38,949 nucleotides of DNA, taken from contig LSNR01000021.1 of assembly GCA_003056165.1 (NCBI GenBank), positions 1 through 38,949 on the forward strand, given 5' to 3'. The position numbers and the translations under genes are program-made. Within the stretch, counting starts at the first letter, position 1. Each line of letters begins with the position of its first letter. The notes beneath the pieces were generated by a model that worked only from the letters and a program-made list of their open reading frames with translations, was not told the DNA's origin and did not search any database. This DNA is from Parcubacteria group bacterium M6-OD1-3 (lineage in GTDB: Bacteria > Patescibacteriota > Minisyncoccia > Moranbacterales > UBA9337). Of this stretch, positions 14,262 through 22,085 are shown piece by piece.

Positions 14262-14508
14262 TTAAAATCTGCTTTTTCTTGGCTTAATTTTATAGATCAA
14301 CGACCAGAGATTAGTTAATTCTTTATTCCATTCCGTCTAAACGGAATTTTTAATTACTTCTTTTATCTCTTTCTCGGTATAATTTTTTCGCAACCAATCC
14401 ATTACCTCTTCCATACCATAATCAAGAATATTTTTTATATTTTTTTGTTTTTTGTCTGTCTATTTTTTCCAAATCATAAGACTATAAAAACGGTTTTTTC
14501 AAACCGGC
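14262..14508 (-). pseudogene. Decayed small gene, resembles DUF6922-type proteins
   Basis: The minus strand reads in pieces: GLKKPFL-stop-SYDLEKIDRQKTKKY, then after a one-base frame change in a long A-run NILDYGMEEVMDWLRKNYTE and KEIKEVIKNSV, stop TAG (14339-14337), and in the same frame TEWNKELTNLWSLIYKIKP ending at TAA 14264-14262. The pattern (FLWSYD..., ILDYG, W-L-x-K-x-Y, ...EWNK-x-L-x-LWSLI) resembles small proteins usually found beside AbiEii-like nucleotidyltransferases. That naming is from memory and tentative. Two stops and one frameshift show it is dead; no nucleotidyltransferase partner is present. Confidence 0.5.
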
Positions 14509-14584
14509 AGATTATTGTTTTTAGTTTTAAATATTACTTTTATTGAACTTTTTATATTGACATTATAACATAGCGAACGAACCA

Positions 14585-14612
14585 TTGACAAATCCCCTCC
14601 CATTGCTATACT
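14585..14612 (+). promoter_or_regulatory. Near-consensus promoter of the orphan 128-aa gene
   Basis: TTGACA (14585-14590), 16-bp spacer, TATACT (14607-14612) preceded by TGC. The transcript would have a leader of about 115 nt that can form ACTCC/GGAGT (about 14680-14701) before the Shine-Dalgarno. Confidence 0.82.
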
Positions 14613-14733
14613 GCTTTAATGTTGGAAATAGCATTTTTTCACAGAAAATAGTAGCTCATTGAAAAAAAGTTTTTTAACCAACTCCTTCGAAACATGGGAG
14701 TAAAATACAAATTTTTTTTAAGGAGGATGCACA

Positions 14734-15120
14734 ATGACAACTGACAATATTTGTTATGAAATAATGATAAATATAGAAAAAAGAGGATGCCCTCGCAAAT
14801 CATTCAAAGAAGCGTGGCTAGCTTTTATGGAAGAAACACGAAAAGAATTGCAAAAAGGCACTTCTTGGCAAGTCTTGGAAACAACTTATTTTCTAATTTT
14901 TAAATTTAATGAAAATGAGTTAGTTTTTTCATTTTATGAAGCCCGAGATTTTGCCTATACTATCGGACTGATGAAAAATGGCGAAATCCATAGCGATTAT
15001 GATGACACCATTATGGAACCGACTGTTAGGCGAATCTTAGGAGCATTTAAACATAAAAATATCTCTGACTGTATCAAAGATATTCAAGAAAGAATAGGAA
15101 TAGATCCTTTGAAAGAATAA
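14734..15120 (+). CDS. Orphan hypothetical protein (128 aa)
   Basis: Starts MTTDNICYEIMINIEKRGCP and ends KDIQERIGIDPLKE. It is soluble-looking and mixed alpha/beta, with two Cys near the N-terminus (residues 7 and 19) and an acidic HSDYDD segment at about 89-94. No known motif is recognised. Expression signals are the best in the window: consensus promoter, AAGGAGG (14720-14726) seven bases before ATG, and a strong terminator at 15153. It is the only intact gene in a repeat-rich island between two identical direct repeats, which suggests an accessory gene gained by transfer. Function unknown. Confidence 0.8.
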   Translation: MTTDNICYEIMINIEKRGCPRKSFKEAWLAFMEETRKELQKGTSWQVLETTYFLIFKFNENELVFSFYEARDFAYTIGLMKNGEIHSDYDDTIMEPTVRRILGAFKHKNISDCIKDIQERIGIDPLKE

Positions 15121-15152
15121 CGAAAAAACTCACAATTTACTACCTCATCGCT

Positions 15153-15197
15153 CCGCTCAATCGGTTTCTCAAAACCGATCGAGCGGTTTTTATTTTT
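15153..15197 (+). terminator. Terminator of the orphan gene
   Basis: CCGCTC-A-ATCGGTTT (15153-15167) pairs with AAACCGAT-C-GAGCGG (15172-15186), one mismatch, loop of four, then TTTTTATTTTTTA. Confidence 0.9.
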
Positions 15198-15263
15198 TAT
15201 TTCTCAAGAATTTGATGAATTAACAATTCACAATTTACAAATCCACCGCAAACCACTGCCCTA

Positions 15264-15313
15264 AATCATCGCACTGCTATATGTAGTTGTGTAGTAGTGA
15301 ACTGCTTAATTTT
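15264..15313 (+). repeat. TATATGTAGTTG repeat, copy 2
   Basis: Identical over 50 nt to copy 1, same orientation, 1124 bp downstream. Confidence 0.8.
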
Positions 15314-15433
15314 GATTTTGATTTTTAGCTCACAATTTATAATTTATAAATCACCATTTATTATTCATTATTTATAATCAATAATTTATAATCAATAATT
15401 TACCATCTACCATTTACCATTGATAATTTATTT

Positions 15434-15469
15434 CACTACTATATGTAGTTGTATGGTAGTGAACTACTG
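15434..15469 (+). repeat. TATATGTAGTTG repeat, copy 3 (diverged)
   Basis: Begins CACTACTATATGTAGTTG and continues TATGGTAGTGAACTACTG. Where copies 1 and 2 have CACTGC pairing with GTAGTG through a G-U, this copy has CACTAC pairing through A-U, a compensating change that supports a conserved stem. Confidence 0.7.
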
Positions 15470-15935
15470 TTTTTAATTTATCATTAATAATTCATCATTT
15501 ATCATTAACAATGTATTTAGTCACTTTTCCTTCGTCTTTCTTTTTTATTTTTTTTATTCGCAAATAATTTTTTAATCGTTTCTTCTATTGCGCGATGATT
15601 TAATTTTGTAGCTTTATTAACATTTTAACTATGTAAGTATATGCAAATATATGTTAGTAAATTTGTCAAAGTTTAATTTCTTGCATTTAAACAATTATTG
15701 CAACACCTTCATGAATATTTTCTTTCTGTTTTTTGAAAATTAATTATGGCATATTCGCCATAGTCAAAGTTTGGATTATTTATTTACCTAATTTAAAATG
15801 GTCAAATTCGACACTTTTAAAATTTCAATTTTATTCGCGCTCCTTAATAATTACCCCTTTTCGTCATCATTTCGCCTCACCATTCCTTTTTAAGTCCAAA
15901 TTCTCACCTAGTCATCAATTAGATTTCCCGCGTTC

Positions 15936-17396
15936 TTATTCGGTTGATTTCAATTTCGGTTTGACCAATGGAAACAGCGTTACCTCTCGTAAAGTTTTGT
16001 TTTCCAAAAATGCAAAGAGGCGTTCTCCAACCCCAAAACCGCAAGTTGGAGGCATTCCATATTCCAACATTTCCACAAACTCCCAGTCCGGCATCATTGC
16101 CTCATCATCACCGGCCTCTAAAAGTTTTTGCTGTTGCTCAAACCGCTTTCTTTGGTCAATAGGGTCATTTAATTCAGAGTAACCGTTTCCGACTTCCGCT
16201 CCACCAAGCAAAATTTGAAACCGTTCCGCTTGCTCGGGTTTATCAGTTTTTCTTTTTGCTAACGGAGAAATGAAAGTCGGATGATTAACTAAAAACGCTG
16301 GTCCGGAAATACTGACACGACAATACTTCCACAACGAATCAATATAGCGATCGCGATTATTGCCATCGTACTTAACTTTTAATTCTTTCAATTTTTTAAT
16401 TAATTCTTCTTCCGTAGCAGTGATAACATCCACTCCGGTTTGTTTTTTTATTTCTGCTACATAATCTATCTCTATCCATTTATCAGCCAAATCAAACTTA
16501 TGCTCGCGAACTTCAAATTTTGTTTTTCCATAAACTTCTTTGGCAATATAACGGTATAATTTTTTGGCAAAATCCATTCCATCTTTATAATCAGCATATG
16601 CCCAATAAAACTCCATATTAGTAAATTCTTGTAAGTGATTTGGGCTGGTCCCTTCATTACGAAAAGCCCTACCAATTTCAAAAGTTTTTTCAAAGCCGGA
16701 TGCCATCAATCTTTTCTGCCATAATTCACCAATTGAAATTCGCATATACACAGGCATATCAAAATCATTATGATGAGTTTTGAAAGGTCGAGCTTCTGCT
16801 CCACCAGTTGTTGTTTCAATGTGAGGAGTTTCTACTTGTAAAAAATCTTTTTTTAGCATAAATTTTTGTATTGCTTGCCAAAATTTAGCGCGTCGTACAA
16901 AAATTTCTCGCTCTTCTTTATTAAAAAATAAGTCTAAATATCTTTTGCGAAATTTTTCTTCTTCATTTTTAAACCCAAAATGCTCTGTTGGAAATGGCTT
17001 CAATGTCTTACTAAGAATTTCCCAATCTACAACCTTCAAACTTTTTTCATTTGTTTTAGTTTTAAAAAGAGAACCTTTAACTTGGATAAAATCACCCAAT
17101 TCAATGTTTTTTATAAATAACTTAAATTTATCTATATCTATATTATTTTTATTTAAAAACAATTGAATTTTTCCACTTTCATCTTCAATATGACAAAAAG
17201 CTGAACCACCCATTGGACGCAAAGAAACCACCCTTCCTACCAAATAAATTTCTTTTTCTTCACCAATTTTATCAAAATTTTTCAAAGCCTCTTTATTGGT
17301 ATAATTTCTTTTTGATTTAGCAGGATAAACCTCCATTCCTGCCTTTTTTAAATTTTCTAATTTTTCCAATTTAATTTTTCCAATGTCATCACGCAT
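15936..17396 (-). CDS. lysS: Lysyl-tRNA synthetase, class II, divergent
   Basis: Charges tRNA-Lys. 486 aa from ATG 17396; a TTG at 17423 is an unlikely alternative. The anticodon-binding OB fold (YLVGRVVSLRPMGGSAFCHI, about 51-70) precedes the catalytic core with RYLDLF, motif 2 AFRNEGTSPNHLQEFTNMEF (244-263) and AYADYKD. Motif 3 is GFGVGERLFAFLENKTLREV followed by FPLVKP, with GER in place of the usual GIDR; the catalytic Arg stays. This form fits CPR-type enzymes (recollection). A promoter lies about 90 nt upstream. Confidence 0.92.
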   Translation of the reverse strand: MRDDIGKIKLEKLENLKKAGMEVYPAKSKRNYTNKEALKNFDKIGEEKEIYLVGRVVSLRPMGGSAFCHIEDESGKIQLFLNKNNIDIDKFKLFIKNIELGDFIQVKGSLFKTKTNEKSLKVVDWEILSKTLKPFPTEHFGFKNEEEKFRKRYLDLFFNKEEREIFVRRAKFWQAIQKFMLKKDFLQVETPHIETTTGGAEARPFKTHHNDFDMPVYMRISIGELWQKRLMASGFEKTFEIGRAFRNEGTSPNHLQEFTNMEFYWAYADYKDGMDFAKKLYRYIAKEVYGKTKFEVREHKFDLADKWIEIDYVAEIKKQTGVDVITATEEELIKKLKELKVKYDGNNRDRYIDSLWKYCRVSISGPAFLVNHPTFISPLAKRKTDKPEQAERFQILLGGAEVGNGYSELNDPIDQRKRFEQQQKLLEAGDDEAMMPDWEFVEMLEYGMPPTCGFGVGERLFAFLENKTLREVTLFPLVKPKLKSTE

Positions 17397-17491
17397 AATA
17401 TTTATCGGTTCGCCAATTAGCAAAACAGTTTTTTACTCTGACCTGCCAACTGACGGGTAAAGGACTAGTTTTTTAATTTTCTTATATCCTT

Positions 17492-17520
17492 AGTATAATA
17501 ACAATACTGCAATTTAGCAA
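17492..17520 (-). promoter_or_regulatory. Promoter of lysS
   Basis: Minus-strand -35 TTGCTA (17520-17515), 17-bp spacer, -10 TATACT (17497-17492). Start near 17485. Confidence 0.65.
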
Positions 17521-17527
17521 ATTTTTA

Positions 17528-17536
17528 TGCTATACT
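17528..17536 (+). promoter_or_regulatory. Extended -10 promoter of the metallophosphoesterase gene
   Basis: TGCTATACT, an extended -10 with no good -35 upstream. It is divergent from and adjacent to the lysS promoter. The leader would be about 95 nt. Confidence 0.5.
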
Positions 17537-17639
17537 TTAAGCAATCCAGCTTATACATTAGTTCAGACTTTTAATAAATTAATTCAACATTTAAAAAATA
17601 TTAAAATAAAAATAACTTTATTTTTAAACAAAAAACATT

Positions 17640-18329
17640 ATGAGCAAACTCAAACAAGAAATAAATACTTTAATTATTTCCGATATTCATCTTGGAAGTA
17701 ATGTTAGTCGTGCTGAGAAGGTTATTAGCCTTCTAACTAAATATAAATTCAAACAACTAATTTTGTTGGGTGATATTTTTGACGATCTTGATTTTAAACA
17801 CCTGCCTAATCATCATTGGGATTTAATTTCTCTTTTTCGGAAGTTATCTCAAAAAACAAAAGTTATTTGGGTGGAAGGAAATCATGACCGTGGGCTAGCT
17901 CAAGTCATGGCAGCAATGGTTGGTATTAAAGTCTACAAAAACTATTCTTGGACCTACCATAATAAACTTCTCATAGCAATCCATGGACACCAATTTGATC
18001 GTTTTTTAATAGACAATCCTATTATTAGTTATCTTGCTTCCAAACTATATATTATTATTCAACAACTTGATTTTGATGACTATCGAATAAGTAATTTTAT
18101 CAAAAGAAAAAGTAAGGGTTGGCTCAGAATATCTAAAAAAGTAGCTAATTCTGCTATACTGTATGGTCGCATCCGAGGCGCTGATTACATTTTTTGCGGG
18201 CACACTCATCGCAGTGCTCATCGTAAAAAAAAGGATATTGAATATTTCAATAGTGGTTGTTGGACACAAAATCCTGCTACTTATATTACTATTTCTCATG
18301 GCGATATTAAAATAAAAAAAACAAATTAA
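17640..18329 (+). CDS. Calcineurin-like metallophosphoesterase (LpxH-like)
   Basis: 229 aa with the full set of family motifs: DIHLGS (15-20), GDIFDD (44-49), GNHD (80-83), HGHQFD (115-120) and GHTHR (187-191), which bind the two-metal centre. The order and spacing resemble UDP-2,3-diacylglucosamine hydrolase, but CPR cells are generally thought to lack lipid A, so another phosphoester substrate is more likely. It is monocistronic and convergent with rpsI. Confidence 0.88.
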   Translation: MSKLKQEINTLIISDIHLGSNVSRAEKVISLLTKYKFKQLILLGDIFDDLDFKHLPNHHWDLISLFRKLSQKTKVIWVEGNHDRGLAQVMAAMVGIKVYKNYSWTYHNKLLIAIHGHQFDRFLIDNPIISYLASKLYIIIQQLDFDDYRISNFIKRKSKGWLRISKKVANSAILYGRIRGADYIFCGHTHRSAHRKKKDIEYFNSGCWTQNPATYITISHGDIKIKKTN

Positions 18330-18435
18330 GGTATACTGCGCTAATCATTTTCTAAACAATTATCAAATGCGCGTTTCTTTTATCTATTTACAATCATAAT
18401 GTCAAATATGCACAAAAAATTTTAAGAACAATGTA

Positions 18436-18467
18436 TTACATAATGTATTACGTAATACATTATGTAA
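18436..18467. repeat. Perfect 32-bp palindrome between convergent gene ends
   Basis: TTACATAATGTATTAC followed by GTAATACATTATGTAA. The unit AATGTATTAC also appears immediately before it (18430-18439), so alternative hairpins can form. It lies between the ends of the metallophosphoesterase and rpsI genes. Possibly a plus-strand terminator or a protein-binding site. Confidence 0.75.
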
Positions 18468-18469
18468 TT

Positions 18470-18506
18470 AAAAAAAACCGCCTTCATCTTTTAGAAAAGC
18501 GGTTTT
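18470..18506 (-). terminator. Terminator of the infA-to-rpsI operon
   Basis: On the minus strand AAAACCGC (18506-18499) pairs with GCGGTTTT (18481-18474), followed by T residues to 18470. It is 17 nt past the rpsI stop. Confidence 0.85.
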
Positions 18507-18523
18507 GAAAAATATAATAAATT

Positions 18524-19027
18524 TTATCGTTTTGACCATTGCGGAGCACGTCGAGCTTTTTTTAATCCTGGCTTCTTTCGTTCAACTTTTCGGGCATCTC
18601 TAGTCAAAAATCCTTTAGCTTTCAAAACTGCTCGTAAGTTAATATCAAATTTTATGAGTGCTCTAGCTATCCCAAGTCTTATAGCTTCAGCTTGTCCAGT
18701 AATTCCACCACCCTTAACCAAGACCGACACTTTAAATTTATCTTGCACACCAACTTCTTTCAATGAATCATTGAAAATAGCTTGCAAGTCATCTCTTAAA
18801 AAATATTCTTTCATTTTTCGATTATTTACAATCAAATCACTATCCTTAGATTTATCACCAGGAAATAATCTTACTTGAGCTACGGCTGTTTTTCTTCGCC
18901 CAACAGCATAAAAATATTTCTCTATTTTTTTAGCCTTTTTAACGCTAAGTTTCTTAGAATTACTTGTCTTATTTTTTTCAATATCTACCTTATCAGAATC
19001 TTTTTTTGCAATTTTTTCTTTAACCAT
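18524..19027 (-). CDS. rpsI: 30S ribosomal protein S9 (uS9)
   Basis: 167 aa against about 130 usually. The first 37 or so residues are a Lys/Asp/Ser-rich extension (KDSDKVDIEKNKTSNSKK). The core starts at YFYAVGRRKTAVAQVRL and has VKGGGITGQAEAIRLGIARA. The C-terminus ends APQWSKR; the final SKR reaches the P-site tRNA. It is the last gene of the long minus-strand operon, 18 nt after rplM. Confidence 0.96.
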   Translation of the reverse strand: MVKEKIAKKDSDKVDIEKNKTSNSKKLSVKKAKKIEKYFYAVGRRKTAVAQVRLFPGDKSKDSDLIVNNRKMKEYFLRDDLQAIFNDSLKEVGVQDKFKVSVLVKGGGITGQAEAIRLGIARALIKFDINLRAVLKAKGFLTRDARKVERKKPGLKKARRAPQWSKR

Positions 19028-19045
19028 ATAATATAAATATTTCTT

Positions 19046-19432
19046 TTAAATTATCTTATCAATCTTGTGCTTATGTTCATCACTTTTATAAATCAATAAT
19101 CTCTTCATCATCTTCGCTCGCAACTTATTTTTAGGTAACATACCGTATACAGCTCGTTCTATTGTTTTTCTAGAATCTTTTTTAATCTGCTCTTCGAAAC
19201 TAATTTCTTTTATTCCTCCGACATAACCGGTGTGTCTGAAATACTTTTTATTCTTTCTTTTGTTACCGGTAACTATTACTCCGTCAGAATTAGTAACTAC
19301 CACAAAATCTCCCCCATCAACATTTGGAAGATAATCAACTTTCCTTTTTCCATTTAATACATTGGCAATTTCTGTGGCCAATCTTCCTAAAACTTTCCCC
19401 TGAGCATTAAATTGATAATATTTTCTTTCCAT
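19046..19432 (-). CDS. rplM: 50S ribosomal protein L13 (uL13)
   Basis: 128 aa, somewhat shorter than the usual 140-145. GKVLGRLATEIANVLNGK near the N-terminus, then DYLPNVDGGDFVVV, KYFRHTGYVGG and VYGMLPKNKLRAKMMKRL are diagnostic. It pairs with rpsI downstream, as in most bacteria. Confidence 0.96.
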   Translation of the reverse strand: MERKYYQFNAQGKVLGRLATEIANVLNGKRKVDYLPNVDGGDFVVVTNSDGVIVTGNKRKNKKYFRHTGYVGGIKEISFEEQIKKDSRKTIERAVYGMLPKNKLRAKMMKRLLIYKSDEHKHKIDKII

Positions 19433-19450
19433 AATATTTTTCAGATTTTA

Positions 19451-19816
19451 TTAAACAAATTCGATTACCGACATTTTAGCATCGTCACTTTTTCGATTTG
19501 GTAGCTTTATTATTCTAGTGTATCCGCTATTTCTTTTTTCAAATTTTTTAGAAAAATCACCAGAAATTTTCTTCACAGCATCCTTATTCAACTTTCTTAT
19601 TAGATCTCTAATAACTGACACCTTCTTAATAGAATCATTTTCAGTTTTCTTAATCTTAGTAATAATCTTATCTACAACCGGTTTAATCTCTTTGGCTTTG
19701 GCTTCAGTCGTTACAATTTTTTCATTTATTATTAAATTAGAAACCAACCCACCAATAAGTGCTTTTCTTTGACTTCGCACTCTACTCAATTGTCTACCTT
19801 TTTTTCTATTTCTCAT
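19451..19816 (-). CDS. rplQ: 50S ribosomal protein L17 (bL17)
   Basis: 121 aa. MRNRKKGRQLSRVRSQRKAL is the family's N-terminus, TTEAKAKEIKPVVDKIIT follows, and the C-terminus (GYTRIIKLPNRKSDDAKMSV) is typical. It starts 11 nt after rpoA, in the usual alpha-operon position. Confidence 0.96.
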   Translation of the reverse strand: MRNRKKGRQLSRVRSQRKALIGGLVSNLIINEKIVTTEAKAKEIKPVVDKIITKIKKTENDSIKKVSVIRDLIRKLNKDAVKKISGDFSKKFEKRNSGYTRIIKLPNRKSDDAKMSVIEFV

Positions 19817-19827
19817 ACTTTTTAAAT

Positions 19828-20829
19828 TTAATTTTTCAATATCAAACCTAACCCACCAATTGATTTCTTAACTTCTTTAACTCCTTTTTCACCCATACCA
19901 TCCAAGGCAACTAATTCATCTGATGTTAAACTAATAATTTTTTTAACTTTGGTAATTTTATTATCCTTTAACGCATTAAGAGTTCTTGTTGATAATCCTT
20001 TTAGTTCAGTTACATTAAGATTAATACTCTCTATATCATTATCAATCTTTTTAGATTCTACCTCTTTTTCTTTGTCAAAAATAGCTTCATATTCCTGCGG
20101 TTTATCTTCTGCCTCCATTTTCTTTTTTTGATTAGCAGTAGTTTCTTTAACTCCTTCAGACAAAACAGTGAATTGATTTACCAATATTTCAACTGCCTTA
20201 TTAAAAGCCTCTGTTGGCGTTATACTTCCATCAGTAGAAATTTCTAACACTATCTTATCATAATCAGTCCTTTTTCCAACTCGCATATTTTCGACGTTAT
20301 AGTTAACCCTTTTTACCGGCGTATAAATAGCGTCAATAGCAATCCAATTTATTTCATCAATTTTTTCTTGTTGTTCAACAGGAACATATCCGATACCCCT
20401 TGCCACTTCAAATTCCATTTCTACATTGCTTTTCGTTGATGTAGAAGTAGCTATGAGTTGATCGCCATTAACAACCTTAATTCCGGATGAACACTTTATA
20501 TCTTTAGCAGTAATCTCTCCTTTGCCTTTATGGCTTAATGATACCCTTACTGAATTTTCTTCAAAAAACTGAAAACGAATTTTTTTTACATTTAAAATTA
20601 TTTGCACAACATCTTCCATAATTCCTTCTATAGTTGAAAATTCATGAGAAACTCCTTTAATCTTAATTGCAGTTACAGCTGCTCCGTCTAATGAAGATAA
20701 TAACGCTCTACGAAGAGCATTACCTAAAGTTGTTCCATAACCTGGATAACATTCCTCAATAATAAACTTTCCACTGTTTTCTCCAGTTTCAATAAATTTA
20801 CTTTTTTTGGGAAGAGTTATTGTTTGCAT
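19828..20829 (-). CDS. rpoA: RNA polymerase alpha subunit
   Basis: Scaffold of RNA polymerase assembly. 333 aa. The N-terminal domain includes YPGYGTTLGNALRRALLSSL, the dimerisation helix, and GYVPVEQQEK. The linker is Lys/Glu-rich (about 240-265). The C-terminal domain with helix-hairpin-helix repeats (LKGLSTRTLNALKDNKI, then ALDGMGEKGVKEVKK) is intact, so UP-element and activator contacts are possible. ATG at 20829 without Shine-Dalgarno. Confidence 0.97.
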   Translation of the reverse strand: MQTITLPKKSKFIETGENSGKFIIEECYPGYGTTLGNALRRALLSSLDGAAVTAIKIKGVSHEFSTIEGIMEDVVQIILNVKKIRFQFFEENSVRVSLSHKGKGEITAKDIKCSSGIKVVNGDQLIATSTSTKSNVEMEFEVARGIGYVPVEQQEKIDEINWIAIDAIYTPVKRVNYNVENMRVGKRTDYDKIVLEISTDGSITPTEAFNKAVEILVNQFTVLSEGVKETTANQKKKMEAEDKPQEYEAIFDKEKEVESKKIDNDIESINLNVTELKGLSTRTLNALKDNKITKVKKIISLTSDELVALDGMGEKGVKEVKKSIGGLGLILKN

Positions 20830-20899
20830 ATTTTTATTTAAATCAAAAAATTAAAAAATGAAATAGTAATCTTTTTAGGTAAGAAAACTGCCACAATTC

Positions 20900-21532
20900 T
20901 TATCTAGAATAATATTCAACAACTAACTGAGGATCAACATTTACTCCGATACTAGCAATATCAGGCTGTGCCAATACTTTGCCCTTCAAAGTGCTTGAGT
21001 TTATGTTTATCCACGAGGGAGCAGTCTCTTTGTTCTTTAAAACCTTAAGCCTATTCTTAAAATAAGTCTTTTCTTTTTTTCTGTTGCCAATTTCAATAAC
21101 ATCACCAATTTTTATTTCAGCAGACGGAATACTTAACCGCTTTCCATTGACAACAATCCAACCATGATTAACAAGTTGTCGTGCTACATTACGAGAGTCA
21201 GCTAATCCCATTCTATAAACTACATTATCTAAACGCAATTCCAATCTTACCATTAACAAATCTCCCACAACACCTTGTTTATTTCTGATTTCTTTAAAGT
21301 GTTTCCTAAATTGACGCTCCATAACTCCATAAATTCTCTTAATCCGTTGCTTCATTGCTAACTGTTTTCCGTATTCGCTCAAACCTCTAGTCATTTTTTG
21401 CCCATGCATTCCCGGAGCATAAGATTTTCTAATCATTGCACACTTGGGAGAATTACAACGTTCACCTTTAAGAAAGAGCTTTTCTTTAGCTCTCCGACAT
21501 TGTTTGCATTTTGGATTTAAATCTCTTGCCAT
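20900..21532 (-). CDS. rpsD: 30S ribosomal protein S4 (uS4), zinc-binding form
   Basis: 210 aa primary 16S-binding assembly protein. Four cysteines at 9, 12, 26 and 31 (CKQC...CNSPKC) form the zinc knuckle of the C+ type. GMHGQK, then the S4 RNA-binding domain RLDNVVYRMGLADSRNVARQ and HGWIVVNGK follow. It is located between rpsM and rpoA as usual. Confidence 0.97.
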   Translation of the reverse strand: MARDLNPKCKQCRRAKEKLFLKGERCNSPKCAMIRKSYAPGMHGQKMTRGLSEYGKQLAMKQRIKRIYGVMERQFRKHFKEIRNKQGVVGDLLMVRLELRLDNVVYRMGLADSRNVARQLVNHGWIVVNGKRLSIPSAEIKIGDVIEIGNRKKEKTYFKNRLKVLKNKETAPSWININSSTLKGKVLAQPDIASIGVNVDPQLVVEYYSR

Positions 21533-21633
21533 AAAATTAGTATTAGTATATTGTATCTAGTTTAATTTAATATTTATAAAATTATTTGCAAATACTCGTA
21601 AATAAAAACTCTATTATTTCAGATTAAACAATA

Positions 21634-22020
21634 CTAGGTCTTCTCCACTGATCTTCGTCCACTTCCAGCAGTGCGCCTAATATTTCCTCTGATAGTTCTA
21701 GTATTTGTCTTAGTTCGTTGCCCTCTACTCGGAAGACCTTTTTGGTGCCGTATTCCTCGATAGCAACCAATTTCTTTTAATCTTCGAATATTCATCCTGA
21801 TTTCATGTTTCAATTCTCCTTCTATTTTATAATTCTTTTCAATTTCAGTTTTTAAAGAATTCACATCTTCTGTACTTAAATCTTTTGCACGAACATCTTT
21901 ATCTATTTTTAATTTATCCAAAATAACACCACTGACGGACCTACCAATACCAAAGATGTATGTTAAAGCAATTTCTATTCTTTTGTTATCTGGAATATTT
22001 ACTCCAACTATTCTAACCAT
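21634..22020 (-). CDS. rpsM: 30S ribosomal protein S13 (uS13)
   Basis: 128 aa. MVRIVGVNIPDNKRIEIALT, YIFGIGRS, IRRLKEIGCYRGIRHQKGLP and RGQRTKTNTRTIRG are diagnostic; the C-terminal tail reaches the P-site tRNA. It lies after rpsK here, the reverse of the near-universal rpsM-rpsK order. A hairpin TCGGTA/TACCGA (22060-22035 on minus) sits just upstream. Confidence 0.97.
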   Translation of the reverse strand: MVRIVGVNIPDNKRIEIALTYIFGIGRSVSGVILDKLKIDKDVRAKDLSTEDVNSLKTEIEKNYKIEGELKHEIRMNIRRLKEIGCYRGIRHQKGLPSRGQRTKTNTRTIRGNIRRTAGSGRRSVEKT

Positions 22021-22085
22021 AATTTATCATATTTTCGGTAATCAATCTTGTAACTACCGATAATGTTTTTAAACAAATTTATAAG

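Larger units (their letters stand above)
15198..15935. other. AT-rich repeat spacer, no intact gene
   Basis: Apart from repeat copies 2 and 3, it holds degenerate tandem words (TTATAATCAATAA, CATTTACCATT) at about 15330-15440 and a small hairpin TATGGC/GCCATA (15745-15762). A stop-free minus-strand run of 35 codons (15519 back from about 15624, reading NHRAIEETIKKLFANKK) looks like the tail of a lost gene, but it has no start codon. Open frames on the plus strand after 15733 run into lysS and are not genes. Confidence 0.5.

Noticed and set aside
14330-14351. ATTCCGT/ACGGAAT hairpin with T-run as a plus-strand terminator
   Set aside because: It lies inside the decayed minus-strand gene and no plus-strand gene precedes it.
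15733-16182. 149-codon plus-strand open frame
   Set aside because: Antisense to the lysS C-terminus, which is a clear gene; the frame is a shadow.
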